Source: Deltaproteobacteria bacterium (GTDB lineage Bacteria; Desulfobacterota; Syntrophia; Syntrophales; JACQWR01). Taken from it: a stretch of DNA of 64,000 nt. The notes beneath the pieces are model-generated. The model was not told where the DNA came from and ran no database searches. It worked only from the letters and a program-made list of their open reading frames with translations. Within the stretch, counting starts at the first letter, position 1; every line of letters starts with the position of its first letter. Of this stretch, positions 8,544 to 17,441 are shown in pieces. The position numbers and the translations under genes were made by a program. The stretch spans positions 62,001-126,000 of the forward strand of contig JACQWR010000020.1 of assembly GCA_016209105.1 (NCBI GenBank). The letters are read 5' to 3'.

Positions 8544-9332
8544 TCAGAACTGGATCGCTGCTTTGATGCCGACTTCCGTCGTACGGTTCAGGGGTTCATA
8601 CCATGTCCTTCCGGCGGGGTCGGTGGTATATTCGGAGTCCTGGATCCTCCAGTAGCGAATAAAAGGTTCGAACGTCACGACCTTTTCTCGCATCTTCTTC
8701 TGGATGAGGAGGGAACCCCGTGCTCCGTAGCCGCTGTTTTGCTGGTTGACGATGTCGTAGTATCCCGGAACGTCGTTCATGTGGCTTTTCTGCCGTCCCC
8801 ACCAGAAGATATCGTACTCCGCCGTTGCCCCCCAAGACCAACCGTTTCCAAGATCCACGGCAGCCGCAACGCCGATAGGACTATAATAGTAGTTCGATTC
8901 CCTGTCGTAACCGTACCGGTTCTTATTTGTCACATGTCCGCCGAAGTCGTCATAGAGGTACCGGTAACCGACGCCCAGGAAGGGGGTCAAGGTGACGGAT
9001 CGGGATAGCGGAACATCATAACCGGCCAGAAGGCGCAACTCCAGCGACCAGTCATTTATATCGCTGGCTTCACCGGATGAGTCGGACGAATAATCCACCT
9101 TGCCCCAGCTTCCCCGGCCTTCCACTTTCAACATGACGTTCTTGTGATACGCATAGGATCCGGCTATGCCGTACATGAGGCCGGTGTCCTTCATGGTATC
9201 GGGTTCCTGGTAGGTAAAATGAAAGATCTCCGCTCCCAATTCCCAGACGTGGGTCTGATTCGGTTCCGCTCCTGCGGTTCCGGCCGCGAAGAAAAAAACG
9301 AGACAGAGTGTCCATGTCAGCCACTTTTTCAT
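8544..9332 (-). CDS. Outer membrane beta-barrel protein
   Basis: A 262-residue exported protein with a signal peptide (MKKWLTWTLCLVFFFAAGTAGA) and a mature part of alternating aromatic/polar strands, ending in phenylalanine (AAIQF), the usual barrel C-terminal signature. Spacing of strands such as LKVEGRGSWGKVDY, TLTPFLGVGYRYLYDDFGG and VVTFEPFIRYWRI suggests about ten strands, omptin-sized. I saw no convincing omptin protease residues, so no activity is claimed. Confidence 0.75.
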   Translation of the reverse strand: MKKWLTWTLCLVFFFAAGTAGAEPNQTHVWELGAEIFHFTYQEPDTMKDTGLMYGIAGSYAYHKNVMLKVEGRGSWGKVDYSSDSSGEASDINDWSLELRLLAGYDVPLSRSVTLTPFLGVGYRYLYDDFGGHVTNKNRYGYDRESNYYYSPIGVAAAVDLGNGWSWGATAEYDIFWWGRQKSHMNDVPGYYDIVNQQNSGYGARGSLLIQKKMREKVVTFEPFIRYWRIQDSEYTTDPAGRTWYEPLNRTTEVGIKAAIQF

Positions 9333-9383
9333 CTGATCGGTTTTATCCTTTCCCGTGCCCTTCGGGGCGCTTTTCTTTATTTG

Positions 9384-9555
9384 TTGAATTCGGCAGCGAG
9401 CGCATTCCCCGCATGCTTACAGCGTGGGAAGCGAGCGAATGATGGACGATAATGCTCCTTAGGAATCGAAGATTCTCCGCAGCATGCTCAAGGAGAGCTT
9501 CAATTCGGCAGCGAGCGCATTTCCCGCATGCTTACAGCGTGGGAAGCGAGCGAAC
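9384..9555 (+). repeat. A-C-A repeat element
   Basis: Module A (TGAATTCGGCAGCGAGCGCA to AAGCGAGCGAATG), module C (GGAATCGAAGATTCTCCGC, then CAAGGAGAGCTTCAATTCGG) and a second A copy ending at about 9555. The two A copies are nearly identical to each other and carry the variant hairpin CCCGCATGCTTACAGCGTGGG. Module B is absent here. The surrounding 9333-9854 holds no convincing gene. Confidence 0.75.
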
Positions 9556-9854
9556 ATGAAAGAGGATAACTTTCCTAATTGGTTGATAAGAACTTGTTTT
9601 TACGGGAGTTGAGGATACGGAAAGCGGTCTTGTATGTCAAGGGGATTTTGTCACACATAGTGTATTGAGCCGGGAGTTCATGACCGCAAAGTATGGTGTT
9701 TTAACGCCGGCATCGTCCATTTTAGTGAGGGTATTGCGAATTTCGGTAATCGAGCGTATCAGGCGGAGAGGATTTTTCAGGCATACGTGCACATGACGCA
9801 CGGCACTATCTGGTGGGGTTTCCCCGTAAGTCCCTCTCCCTCGGGCGTAGAGCT

Positions 9855-11435
9855 TCACATTTTCTTGCCCAATCTTCGTATGTGTTCCATGACATCATGG
9901 GTGTCAGTCTTCGGTTTGGTGGAGGTATCCACGATAAGGTGGGTGCCAGGAGGGAAACCGGTTATTGGGTCGAAATCTTTTTTCTGGGCATGAAAAATTT
10001 CCCACCGCCCGTCCGAAACCTCGTCTCTCTTTGACGCCCGGGCATCCAGGCGTTTTTTGATGACATCTTCCCTACAGGTGCATTCTACAATGATAAAGTC
10101 CGCGCCTATGTTCTTTGCTGCCTCATAGGCCTTAACCCGTTCCTCCTGTCGTTTATAGGAGGCATCAATAATCATTGATATTCCCTCCTTAAGTTTTTCC
10201 AGCGCCAGCGCGAGTGCCTTCTCATAGGTTTTCTGCGACACGTCTTCCGCGTAGATGCCTTTTCCGAAGTCTTCATAATGCCTGTTCGCAGGAGGGATAT
10301 TCAAGATTTCCTTGCGGAGGACATCGGTGCGTATCATACCGGCGCCGATCCGGGGCGCCAGGTTTTTGGCCAAAGCGCTCTTGCCCGTTCCCATGAGTCC
10401 GATTGTCAGGATCAGCACCGGCTTTTCCGGCTGGCCGGCGTAGTTATAGGCCAACTCGAAATATCTGGCGGCATTTTTCCGCGCCTCTTCCCGGTCTTTG
10501 GGATGGATGGCATTGTCATTGGTGCGGAAACTGATTACCTTCCCCCGTACGTAAGCGTAGTAGCACTTATAAAAATTGAGCAATCGGGAAACACCAGGAT
10601 CACCTGCCTCCCTGATATAGGCGTTTACAAAAGTACGGGCGTGCTCCGGGTAGCCGTTGTAATCAAGATCCATGGCCAGAAAAGCCACTTCGGCAGCAAT
10701 GTCCGCGTACCGAAACCGTTCGTTGAATTCTATGCAGTCAAATATGGTGATATCATCGGTAATGCAGATATGCTCGAGGTGCAGATCGCCGTGGCATTCC
10801 CTTATCTTGTGTTCCTTTACCCGTTCGGCAAACAATTCTTTCTGCCTTTCCATGAAATCGTCTATGTATGACGTGATAAACCCGTATTCGTAATCCCGGA
10901 TGGTGACGCCAATGTACTGTTTTGTCTGCGCAAAATTTTCATCGTGGTTTCTGCGGATCACCTCCGCGCTGCCCATGAGGTCAATCTTGCCGCCGGTGGC
11001 AGCATGCCGGTGAAAATCGGCTACTTTCCGGGCAATCGCCTCCATGATGGACAGGTCAACGGTCTTTTTTGCCAGGAGTTCTTTCAGCATGCGGTCGGTG
11101 GGGAGCAGTTTCATTCGGACGGCGTAATCCACGACGTTACTGCCCGGACCCAGGACGATATTGCTGTCATTGTCCTCGCTGATTTCGGCAACTTCGATGT
11201 ATGTGTCCGGGGCAAGACGTGTATTCAGCCGTAATTCCTCATCGCAGTAAAACTTCCTTTTTTCCCGGGAGGTAAAATCAAGAAATCCGAAATCCACGGC
11301 TTTTTTGACCTTGTAAACATACTGACCGGCCACGAATATATAAGAGATGTGGGTCTGGATAAGCCGGACACTGTCCGGCCGGTGCGGGTAAAAGGCGGGA
11401 TTGCTCATAGCTTCCACCAGCTTGTTCTGATCCAT
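9855..11435 (-). CDS. APH-like kinase fused to AAA-type ATP-binding kinase
   Basis: A 526-residue two-domain protein. The N-terminal half resembles aminoglycoside/choline phosphotransferases: CHGDLHLEHI (about 214-223) is the catalytic-loop motif and IFDCIEFNE (231-239) holds the metal-binding acid. The C-terminal half is a P-loop small-molecule kinase (AAA_33/zeta-like) with GLMGTGKS at 346-353, RTDVLRKE after it and a lid with KKRLDAR. This fusion is known in many proteobacteria, but its substrate is undefined; drug resistance should not be inferred. Repeat elements lie on both sides. Confidence 0.8.
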   Translation of the reverse strand: MDQNKLVEAMSNPAFYPHRPDSVRLIQTHISYIFVAGQYVYKVKKAVDFGFLDFTSREKRKFYCDEELRLNTRLAPDTYIEVAEISEDNDSNIVLGPGSNVVDYAVRMKLLPTDRMLKELLAKKTVDLSIMEAIARKVADFHRHAATGGKIDLMGSAEVIRRNHDENFAQTKQYIGVTIRDYEYGFITSYIDDFMERQKELFAERVKEHKIRECHGDLHLEHICITDDITIFDCIEFNERFRYADIAAEVAFLAMDLDYNGYPEHARTFVNAYIREAGDPGVSRLLNFYKCYYAYVRGKVISFRTNDNAIHPKDREEARKNAARYFELAYNYAGQPEKPVLILTIGLMGTGKSALAKNLAPRIGAGMIRTDVLRKEILNIPPANRHYEDFGKGIYAEDVSQKTYEKALALALEKLKEGISMIIDASYKRQEERVKAYEAAKNIGADFIIVECTCREDVIKKRLDARASKRDEVSDGRWEIFHAQKKDFDPITGFPPGTHLIVDTSTKPKTDTHDVMEHIRRLGKKM

Positions 11436-11463
11436 GATCGAATTCCTCTGGTATTATAGGGCG

Positions 11464-11720
11464 CTGAATTCGGCAGCGAGCGCATTCTCCGCGGCTTGCC
11501 GCGGGGTAAGCGAACGACCGGGGGCGCCCCCCGCAAGCCCCGCCTTCCAGGCGGGGGCAAGGAGCGCAATGAAAAAAAATAATGTTCCTTGCCGGGAAGC
11601 TCCGCTCTCTGAGCGGGGAGCTTCAATGATGAATAATAACATTCCCTGGGAATCGAAGATTCTCCGCAACTTGCTCAAGGAGAGCTTCAATCCGGCAGTA
11701 AGCCGCGGAGAGATTCAATG
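11464..11720 (+). repeat. Composite A-B-C repeat, full copy
   Basis: Module A (GAATTCGGCAGCGAGCGCAT, stem CCGCGGC/GCCGCGG), module B from about 11517 (GGGGGCGCCCC, then AAGCCCCGCCT/AGGCGGGG, GCAATGAAAAA, CTTGCCGGGAAGCTCCGCTC/GAGCGGGGAGCTTC) and module C from about 11640 (GAATCGAAGATTCTCCGC, then AAGGAGAGCTTCAA). Comparing with the A-C copies, B looks inserted between A and C. Nothing here looks coding. Confidence 0.8.
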
Positions 11721-11884
11721 CAAGTGCTTTTTTCTCTGGGTCGCAAATATCCCCAAGGGGGTACCCCGCCGGAGAACTTAGACAATTGCCGGAACTTAAT
11801 CAAGATAAAATTATATTGCCGGAATGTCTCGGTCTGTGGGCGGGGACTTCAAGCGAGGGAGATATCTGTTCAGAGACAAGTTTC

Positions 11885-12003
11885 AGCGTAAGCGCATTCT
11901 TGGCAACTTGCTCACAGGGTAAAGGAGCGAATACGGGAAGATACCCTTCCTCAAGGATCGAAGAACCTTTGCCGTTTATGAAAGGAGACCTTCATTTCGG
12001 CGG
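11885..12003 (+). repeat. Decayed A-C repeat remnant
   Basis: A worn copy: CAGCGTAAGCGCATTCTTGG, then GGGTAAAGGAGCGAATACGG (module A), followed by CTCAAGGATCGAAGAACC and GAAAGGAGACCTTCATTTCG (module C). The interval 11720-11885 between this and the full copy holds no gene I can support. Confidence 0.5.
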
Positions 12004-12060
12004 AAAACCGTAAAAATTTGTTGACTATGCATTTGCCTTATACTAATGATGTCCTTAAGT

Positions 12061-12365
12061 TGAATTCGGCAGCGAGCGCATTCCCCGCGGCCTGCCGCGG
12101 GTAAGCGAGCGACCGGGGGCGCCCCCCGCAAGCCCCGCCTTCCAGGCGGGGGCAAGGGGCGCAATGAAAAAAAATAATGTTCCTTGCCGGGAAGCTCCGC
12201 TCTCTGAGCGGGGAGCTTCAATGATGAATGATAATGTTCCTTGAGAATCGGAGATTCTCCGCAGCTTGCTGCGGGGAGCTTCAATTCGGCGGCGAGCGAA
12301 TGCCGGATCGGACCATTCCTTGAGAATCGAAGATTCTCCATGGCTTATTCGAAGGAGAGCTTGAA
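12061..12365 (+). repeat. Composite A-B-C-A'-C repeat running into miaB
   Basis: The most complete copy: A (12061-12110, stem CCCGCGGC/GCCGCGG), B (about 12110-12225, nearly identical to that at 11517-11635), C (about 12226-12290), a shortened A (GGCGGCGAGCGAATG) and a second C (about 12315-12365). The last C module overlaps the start of miaB and supplies its AAGGAG. Confidence 0.8.
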
Positions 12366-13704
12366 AAGTACCAGGGTAACAGGGGTGGCGCAGAAATATT
12401 TATATATCCATACAATCGGCTGTCAGATGAATGTCCATGATTCTGAGCAGATTGCGGCACTGCTGAAGGAAAAAGGCTATCAGGATACCGGCGATGCCGG
12501 CAAGGCCGATCTGATCGTTATCAACACCTGCAGTATCAGGGAGAAGGCTGCGCAGAAGGTGTACAGTCGGGTCGGAAGATTCCACGAATACAAACGGAGG
12601 AACCCTCGTCTCATCATATGTTTGACCGGATGCCTTGCCCAGCAGGAAGGGGAGAAACTCCTGAAAAGGCTTCCTGTGCTGGATATGGTAATCGGCACTC
12701 ACAATATCCACCGGCTTCCTGAATTGCTGGAAACCGTGGAGAAAACGGGGAGCCGGATTACGGAAACGGCCTTCCGGGAATCCGTGCAGTCCATAAGGGT
12801 TCGCACCGATCCCCGAAACGGCGCAGTAAGCGCTTACGTTACCATTATGCAGGGTTGCGACAATTTCTGCTCTTTCTGTGTCGTTCCCTATCTCCGAGGC
12901 AGGGAAGAAAGCAGGCCTGAGCAGGAAATCCTGAATGAGATAGCGCTTCTTGCGGATAGCGGTGTGAGGGAGGTGACGCTCCTGGGGCAGAATGTAAATT
13001 CTTACGGCAAGCGTTCACCGGACGGTTCGGATTTCGCGACGCTGCTGAAAAAAATAGGGAAGATTCCGGGCATAAACCGGATACGATTTACCACCTCGCA
13101 CCCGAGAGATTTATCCGAACAGGTGGTCAGGTGTTTCAAGGAAGTGGACAAGCTGTGCGAACATATACATCTTCCCGTTCAGTCCGGCTCCGACCGCATA
13201 TTGGAAAGAATGAACAGGGGCTATACATCCGCCCAGTATCGGGAAAAGGTGGCGAGACTGAGAGAGGTTTGTTCCGGTATAAGCATTACTTCGGACGTGA
13301 TCGTGGGGTTTCCCGGAGAAACGGATGCGGACTTTCAGGCAACGCTTGCGCTGATGGATGCCGTCAGGTTTGATAACCTTTTCTCCTTCAAATATTCGGA
13401 ACGGGAGGGAACGGCAGCGGTCAAACTTGAGGGGAAGGTCGAAGAACCGTTAAAAATAGAAAGGCTTAAGGTGTTGCAATCCCTCCAGGAACAACATACC
13501 CTGGCCGGGAACAAATCACGGGAGGGGCGCGTCGAGGCAGTGCTTGTGGAGGGGGCAAGCAAGAACAGCGGGTGCGACGTATCGGGACGGACAAGAACCA
13601 ACAGGATCGTGAACTTTAAGGGAGGGGCCGAACTTATCGGTAAGACCGTCTCCGTCGCGATTACCAGGGCGTATCTGCATTCGCTGCGGGGGGAGTTGCA
13701 TTAG
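12340..13704 (+). CDS. miaB: tRNA-2-methylthio-N6-dimethylallyladenosine synthase MiaB
   Basis: Radical SAM methylthiotransferase that adds the 2-methylthio group to i6A37 of tRNA. Three parts are seen: UPF0004 domain with cluster cysteines in TIGCQMN, INTCSIR and CLTGCLAQ; radical SAM core with the motif CDNFCSFC (C-x3-C-x2-C); and a C-terminal TRAM domain (SREGRVEAVLVEGAS, then SGRTRTNRIVNF). Start is uncertain: ATG 12340 lies in a repeat module and lacks a binding site, TTG 12361 follows AAGGAG at 3 bases, GTG 12385 is also in frame. Family members begin near 12361-12385. The DUF151 gene follows by 16 bases. Confidence 0.9.
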   Translation: MAYSKESLKSTRVTGVAQKYLYIHTIGCQMNVHDSEQIAALLKEKGYQDTGDAGKADLIVINTCSIREKAAQKVYSRVGRFHEYKRRNPRLIICLTGCLAQQEGEKLLKRLPVLDMVIGTHNIHRLPELLETVEKTGSRITETAFRESVQSIRVRTDPRNGAVSAYVTIMQGCDNFCSFCVVPYLRGREESRPEQEILNEIALLADSGVREVTLLGQNVNSYGKRSPDGSDFATLLKKIGKIPGINRIRFTTSHPRDLSEQVVRCFKEVDKLCEHIHLPVQSGSDRILERMNRGYTSAQYREKVARLREVCSGISITSDVIVGFPGETDADFQATLALMDAVRFDNLFSFKYSEREGTAAVKLEGKVEEPLKIERLKVLQSLQEQHTLAGNKSREGRVEAVLVEGASKNSGCDVSGRTRTNRIVNFKGGAELIGKTVSVAITRAYLHSLRGELH

Positions 13705-13720
13705 AAGGAGGCACAGGGAG

Positions 13721-14221
13721 ATGCTGATACAAATGAAGGTATCCGGATTGACGATGGATCCCATCACAAATACGCCCATAGTCATTTTGAAGGATCTCGA
13801 AGAGAAAAAGGCAATACCCATCTGGATCGGCATTTTCGAGGCCAGTGCCATCGCGACGGAGCTGGAGCATATTACTTTTTCCCGGCCCATGACGCATGAT
13901 CTTCTCAATGAGATGTTGAAGACCCTGGACGTGATGGTTGTAAAGGTTGAGATCAAGGATATAAGGAACAACACATTTTTTGCCGACATACACCTGGTCA
14001 GCGACGGCAATACCTTCCGGATTGACGCCCGTCCCAGCGATGCCCTTGCTCTTGCACTGCGTGCCAATGCCCCCATATTTGTTGATGACAAGGTTATTGA
14101 CAAATCGAGAAATATCGATTTCGGCATCAAAATGACGGACTTGGATAAATTGAAGGAAGAGAAATTAAAGGAATTTTTGGAAAACCTGTCTTCCGAAGAT
14201 TTCGGGAAATACAAGATGTGA
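13721..14221 (+). CDS. Bifunctional nuclease family protein (DUF151)
   Basis: A 166-residue member of the DUF151/bifunctional nuclease family (PF02577). Seen: PIVILKDLEEKKAIPIWIG, EASAIATELEH, RPMTHDLLNEML, and RIDARPSDALALALRANAPI, the family's most conserved stretch, at about residues 101-120. Plant relatives have DNase/RNase activity; the bacterial role is poorly known. It sits 16 bases after miaB, a pairing common in deltaproteobacteria. An A-type repeat begins right at its stop codon. Confidence 0.85.
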   Translation: MLIQMKVSGLTMDPITNTPIVILKDLEEKKAIPIWIGIFEASAIATELEHITFSRPMTHDLLNEMLKTLDVMVVKVEIKDIRNNTFFADIHLVSDGNTFRIDARPSDALALALRANAPIFVDDKVIDKSRNIDFGIKMTDLDKLKEEKLKEFLENLSSEDFGKYKM

Positions 14222-14339
14222 ATCCGGTAGCGAGCGCATTTCTCTTGAACTTGCTGCGGGGTAAACGCGCGAATGCTGAACGGAAATAGTTTCTTAAGGA
14301 TCGAAAATTCTCCGCGGCGCGCCGTGGAGCGCTTCAAAT
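14221..14339 (+). repeat. A-C repeat abutting a stop codon
   Basis: Starts at the last base of the upstream stop codon: AATCCGGTAGCGAGCGCATT (A), TTGCTGCGGGGTAAACGCGC, then CTTAAGGATCGAAAATTCTC and GAGCGCTTCAAATG (C). Module B is absent. Confidence 0.65.
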
Positions 14340-14350
14340 GAGAGGAGTTT

Positions 14351-14395
14351 TTTGCCACGGCAGTACACCGCAACTGGGTGTACTGCCGTGGCAAA
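14351..14395. repeat. Perfect 19-bp inverted repeat between DUF151 and xerC
   Basis: Arms TTTGCCACGGCAGTACACC and its exact complement enclose a 7-base loop (GCAACTG, 14370-14376). A T run follows on the plus strand (TGTTTTT) and precedes it on the other side (TTTTTT), so it could end transcription in either direction. It is much longer and more perfect than a typical terminator. Confidence 0.7.
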
Positions 14396-14486
14396 TGTTT
14401 TTCCCCGACACAGCCGTAACGCTGTTCAAACAGGTGCAGGGTTGCATGCCCATTTCCGGATAAGCCGTTTAGAGCGGGAGTGGAGT

Positions 14487-15422
14487 ATGGAAATGAACAA
14501 GGCCATCAGGGATTTCGATAGGTACATGGAGGTGGAGAAAAACCTTTCCCCCCATACCAGAACGAATTATTTAACCGACTTAAAACAGTTCCAGGCCTTT
14601 CTCAAGGGGCATTTTTTTGCGGGGAAAAAAGAAGCGGGAGATGTTGATCTTTCCCATGTTGACCAGACCGTGGTCAGGGCCTTTATGGGGTTGCTGTATC
14701 GCGGCGAGGTAAAAAAGGTTACGATCGGAAGAAAAATAGCGGCGATACGGTCTTTGTTCAAATATCTCCTGCGGGAAGGACGGATCAGCGTCAATCCGAC
14801 GGATGGCATACAGACGCCGCGGCCCGAGAAATATATTCCCGTCGTTCTTTCCGTTGATGAGATGAATGCTTTCCTGAACGTTGTTTTCAAACAGGATGCC
14901 CGCGGCTTGCGGGACAGGGCCATCCTGGAGTTGTTCTATTCCTCGGGCATCCGGCTCAGCGAGCTTACGGGCCTTAATATGGCGGATATTGATTTTACCG
15001 GAGAGTTGATGAAGGTGCGGGGAAAGGGAAAGAAGGAGAGAATTGTTCCCGTGGGTAAAACTGCCCTGGCTGCCCTCGGAGCTTACCTGGAAAAAAGGGA
15101 GGAATGTTTAACCGGCGCCGCCTATAATCCGGACGCGCCGGTATTTCTTGGCATGAGGGGGATGAGGATAAATACCAGGAGCGTGGCTCGGATCGTGGAT
15201 AAAGTTACTCTGATCAGCGGGTTGGGGAGGAAGGTCAGGCCCCACACCTTACGGCATAGTTTTGCCACTCATCTCCTCGATGCGGGGGCTGATCTCCGTT
15301 CCATTCAGGAGCTTCTGGGACATAAGAGCCTTTCCACGACCCAGAAATATACTTCCGTAAGCATAAGCAGACTTATGGAGGTGTATGACAAGGCCCATCC
15401 AAAAGCGGGAGGCAGGCGGTGA
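14487..15422 (+). CDS. xerC: Tyrosine recombinase XerC
   Basis: Site-specific tyrosine recombinase of the XerC/XerD group, which resolves chromosome dimers at dif. The 311 residues show an N-terminal SAM-like DNA-binding domain ([18 protein letters not shown]) and the catalytic domain with Arg in SSGIRLSEL, Lys in [25 protein letters not shown] (His-x2-Arg), [13 protein letters not shown] with its His, and the nucleophile Tyr. ATG 14487 is chosen for GGGAG six bases upstream; the frame is open back to 14352 through the palindrome. It ends 4 bases before hslV, its usual partner in this order. Confidence 0.9.
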   Translation: MEMNKAIRDFDRYMEVEKNLSPHTRTNYLTDLKQFQAFLKGHFFAGKKEAGDVDLSHVDQTVVRAFMGLLYRGEVKKVTIGRKIAAIRSLFKYLLREGRISVNPTDGIQTPRPEKYIPVVLSVDEMNAFLNVVFKQDARGLRDRAILELFYSSGIRLSELTGLNMADIDFTGELMKVRGKGKKERIVPVGKTALAALGAYLEKREECLTGAAYNPDAPVFLGMRGMRINTRSVARIVDKVTLISGLGRKVRPHTLRHSFATHLLDAGADLRSIQELLGHKSLSTTQKYTSVSISRLMEVYDKAHPKAGGRR

Positions 15423-15426
15423 CGGT

Positions 15427-15993
15427 ATGGCGATGATAAAAGGGACCACCATTTTGGCGGTGAAACGCGCGGGGAAGGTCACCGTTGCCGGAGACGGACA
15501 GGTAACGCTCGACCTGACCATCATGAAGCACGGTGCCAGAAAAGTACGGCGGCTTTACCACAACCAGGTCATCGTAGGTTTTGCCGGTGCGACGGCCGAT
15601 GCGTTTACGTTATTTGATCGTTTTGATCAGAAGCTGGAGCAGCATAACGGCAACCTTCTGCGGGCGGCAGTGGAGCTTACGAAAGATTGGCGGACGGACC
15701 GGGTTTTGCGCCATCTCGAGGCATTGATGATTGCCGTAAGCAGGGACCATGCACTTATCATATCGGGGAGCGGCGATGTTATTGAATCCGACGATGATGT
15801 CATGGCCATCGGGTCGGGGGGCGCCTATGCGTTGGCCGCGGCGCGGGCTCTGGTGAGGCATTCCGACTTGACGGCTAAGGAGATTGCAACTGAGGCCATG
15901 AAAATAGCCTCCGAGATATGTATCTATACCAATAACAACATTACCCTTGAGGAATTGGATACCGAGGAAGAAACGGCTGAAAATAAGAAGTAG
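15427..15993 (+). CDS. hslV: ATP-dependent protease subunit HslV
   Basis: Peptidase subunit of the HslUV (ClpQY) protease, 188 residues. The catalytic N-terminal threonine is visible in [14 protein letters not shown] (Thr7 after a six-residue propeptide that must be clipped after Gly6), then [24 protein letters not shown], and [14 protein letters not shown]. The start at 15427 follows the xerC stop by 4 bases and has GGAGG upstream. hslU begins 34 bases after it. Confidence 0.95.
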   Translation: MAMIKGTTILAVKRAGKVTVAGDGQVTLDLTIMKHGARKVRRLYHNQVIVGFAGATADAFTLFDRFDQKLEQHNGNLLRAAVELTKDWRTDRVLRHLEALMIAVSRDHALIISGSGDVIESDDDVMAIGSGGAYALAAARALVRHSDLTAKEIATEAMKIASEICIYTNNNITLEELDTEEETAENKK

Positions 15994-16027
15994 GTTCGGG
16001 AGCGTAAATCGGGAGTGTAACGCAGAT

Positions 16028-17410
16028 ATGTCGCAGGATGAATTGACACCGAAAAAAATTGTCGAAAAATTGGACCGGCACATTATCGGGCAGCAGGAAG
16101 CAAAACGGGCGGTGGCCATCGCCTTAAGAAACCGCTGGCGGCGACAGAACGTGGCCAAAGAACTGGCGGAAGAAATATCTCCCAAGAATATTATCATGAT
16201 CGGCCCCACCGGGGTCGGAAAAACGGAGATCGCCCGCAGACTGGCAAAACTGGATAGCTCGCCGTTTCTGAAGATTGAGGCCTCGAAGTTTACCGAGGTC
16301 GGTTATGTGGGGAGAGATGTGGAATCCATGCTTCGCGACCTTGTGGAACTTTCTGTTAACCTGGTAAAAACGGAGGAGCAGGAAAACGTCAAGGCAAAGG
16401 CTGCGGAGCTGGCTGAGGAGCGGCTTCTGGATCTTCTGCTGCCGTCAAAATCGGGCGACAGAAAGACGGAAGGCATGGATGGAGGAGGGGGTACGGGGGA
16501 AGCGGGGGAATTGCAGCTTCTCGATCAGGATTCAACACGGGGGAAATTACGCCGTCTCCTGAAAGAGGGCAGGCTCGATGAGCGTTTTGTGGAGATGGAG
16601 GTGAGCGACAGCCGGATCGGGCCCATGGTGGAGATATTTACTTCTTCCGGCGTGGAGGATATGGGATTAAACATCAAGGAGGCTTTCAGCAACATCTTTC
16701 CTCCGAAAAAAAAGAACCGGCGGGTGAAAGTTCCGGAGGCACGGGAGATTCTGGTGCAGGAAGAGGCGCAGCGTCTGGTGGATATGGACAAGGTGACCCG
16801 AACGGCTATTGAGCGAGTGGAGCAGTCGGGAATTATCTTTCTTGATGAGATTGACAAGATCGTGGGCAGCGATTCGCCCCACGGCCCCGATGTTTCGCGG
16901 GAAGGGGTGCAGAGAGACCTGCTGCCTATTGTGGAGGGATCGAACGTTAATACGCGATACGGCATGGTCAAGACCGACCATATCCTCTTTATCGCTGCCG
17001 GAGCGTTTTCCGCCTCGAAACCGTCTGACTTGATTCCCGAGCTGCAGGGACGCTTTCCTATTCGGGTGGAGATGGATCCCCTGGGAAAGGAAGAATTTAT
17101 CAGGATTCTCACGGAACCGAACAACGCCCTCATCAAACAGTATATTGAGATGATGGCGACGGAGGGAATGCGGATCACCTTTACCGATGATGCCGTAGCC
17201 GAGATAGCGGAAGTCGCGGCCACGGTTAATGAAAGGACGGAAAATATCGGAGCGAGAAGGTTGTATACCATCATGGAAACCCTGCTTGATGATATTTCCT
17301 TTGATGCGCCTGACCTGAAGGAAAAGGAAGTGGTTATTGACGCGGATTACGTGAAGGAGAAACTGACGGATATTGTGGAAGATGAGGATTTGAGCCGCTA
17401 CATCCTCTAG
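16028..17410 (+). CDS. hslU: HslU ATPase subunit of HslUV protease
   Basis: AAA+ unfoldase of HslUV, 460 residues. Seen: [18 protein letters not shown] near the start, Walker [12 protein letters not shown] (about residues 59-69), the I-domain at about 110-240, Walker [11 protein letters not shown], sensor region and a C-terminal hexapeptide EDLSRYIL end typical of HslU for docking into HslV. ATG 16028 is chosen because HslU proteins start close to this motif; an earlier in-frame start at 15947 overlaps hslV. Confidence 0.95.
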   Translation: MSQDELTPKKIVEKLDRHIIGQQEAKRAVAIALRNRWRRQNVAKELAEEISPKNIIMIGPTGVGKTEIARRLAKLDSSPFLKIEASKFTEVGYVGRDVESMLRDLVELSVNLVKTEEQENVKAKAAELAEERLLDLLLPSKSGDRKTEGMDGGGGTGEAGELQLLDQDSTRGKLRRLLKEGRLDERFVEMEVSDSRIGPMVEIFTSSGVEDMGLNIKEAFSNIFPPKKKNRRVKVPEAREILVQEEAQRLVDMDKVTRTAIERVEQSGIIFLDEIDKIVGSDSPHGPDVSREGVQRDLLPIVEGSNVNTRYGMVKTDHILFIAAGAFSASKPSDLIPELQGRFPIRVEMDPLGKEEFIRILTEPNNALIKQYIEMMATEGMRITFTDDAVAEIAEVAATVNERTENIGARRLYTIMETLLDDISFDAPDLKEKEVVIDADYVKEKLTDIVEDEDLSRYIL

Positions 17411-17441
17411 TCTGCGGGGGAAAATTGGAGAGAATGCTTCT

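Noticed and set aside
9637-9858. 73-codon minus-strand frame overlapping the end of the APH/kinase fusion gene
   Set aside because: GTG start, no recognisable family, no ribosome binding site, and it lies in a repeat-rich gap. It may be chance coding.
11720-11885. Short plus-strand frames in the repeat gap
   Set aside because: They contain repeat hairpin text and lack binding sites or family resemblance.
12021-12046. TTGACT ... TATACT promoter before the miaB repeat block
   Set aside because: The spacer is only 12 bases for the TATACT reading; the 17-base alternative has a poor -10. Not strong enough to list.
11464-12365. CRISPR array
   Set aside because: The repeats are long, few, variable in order and not separated by uniform spacers; no cas gene is present.
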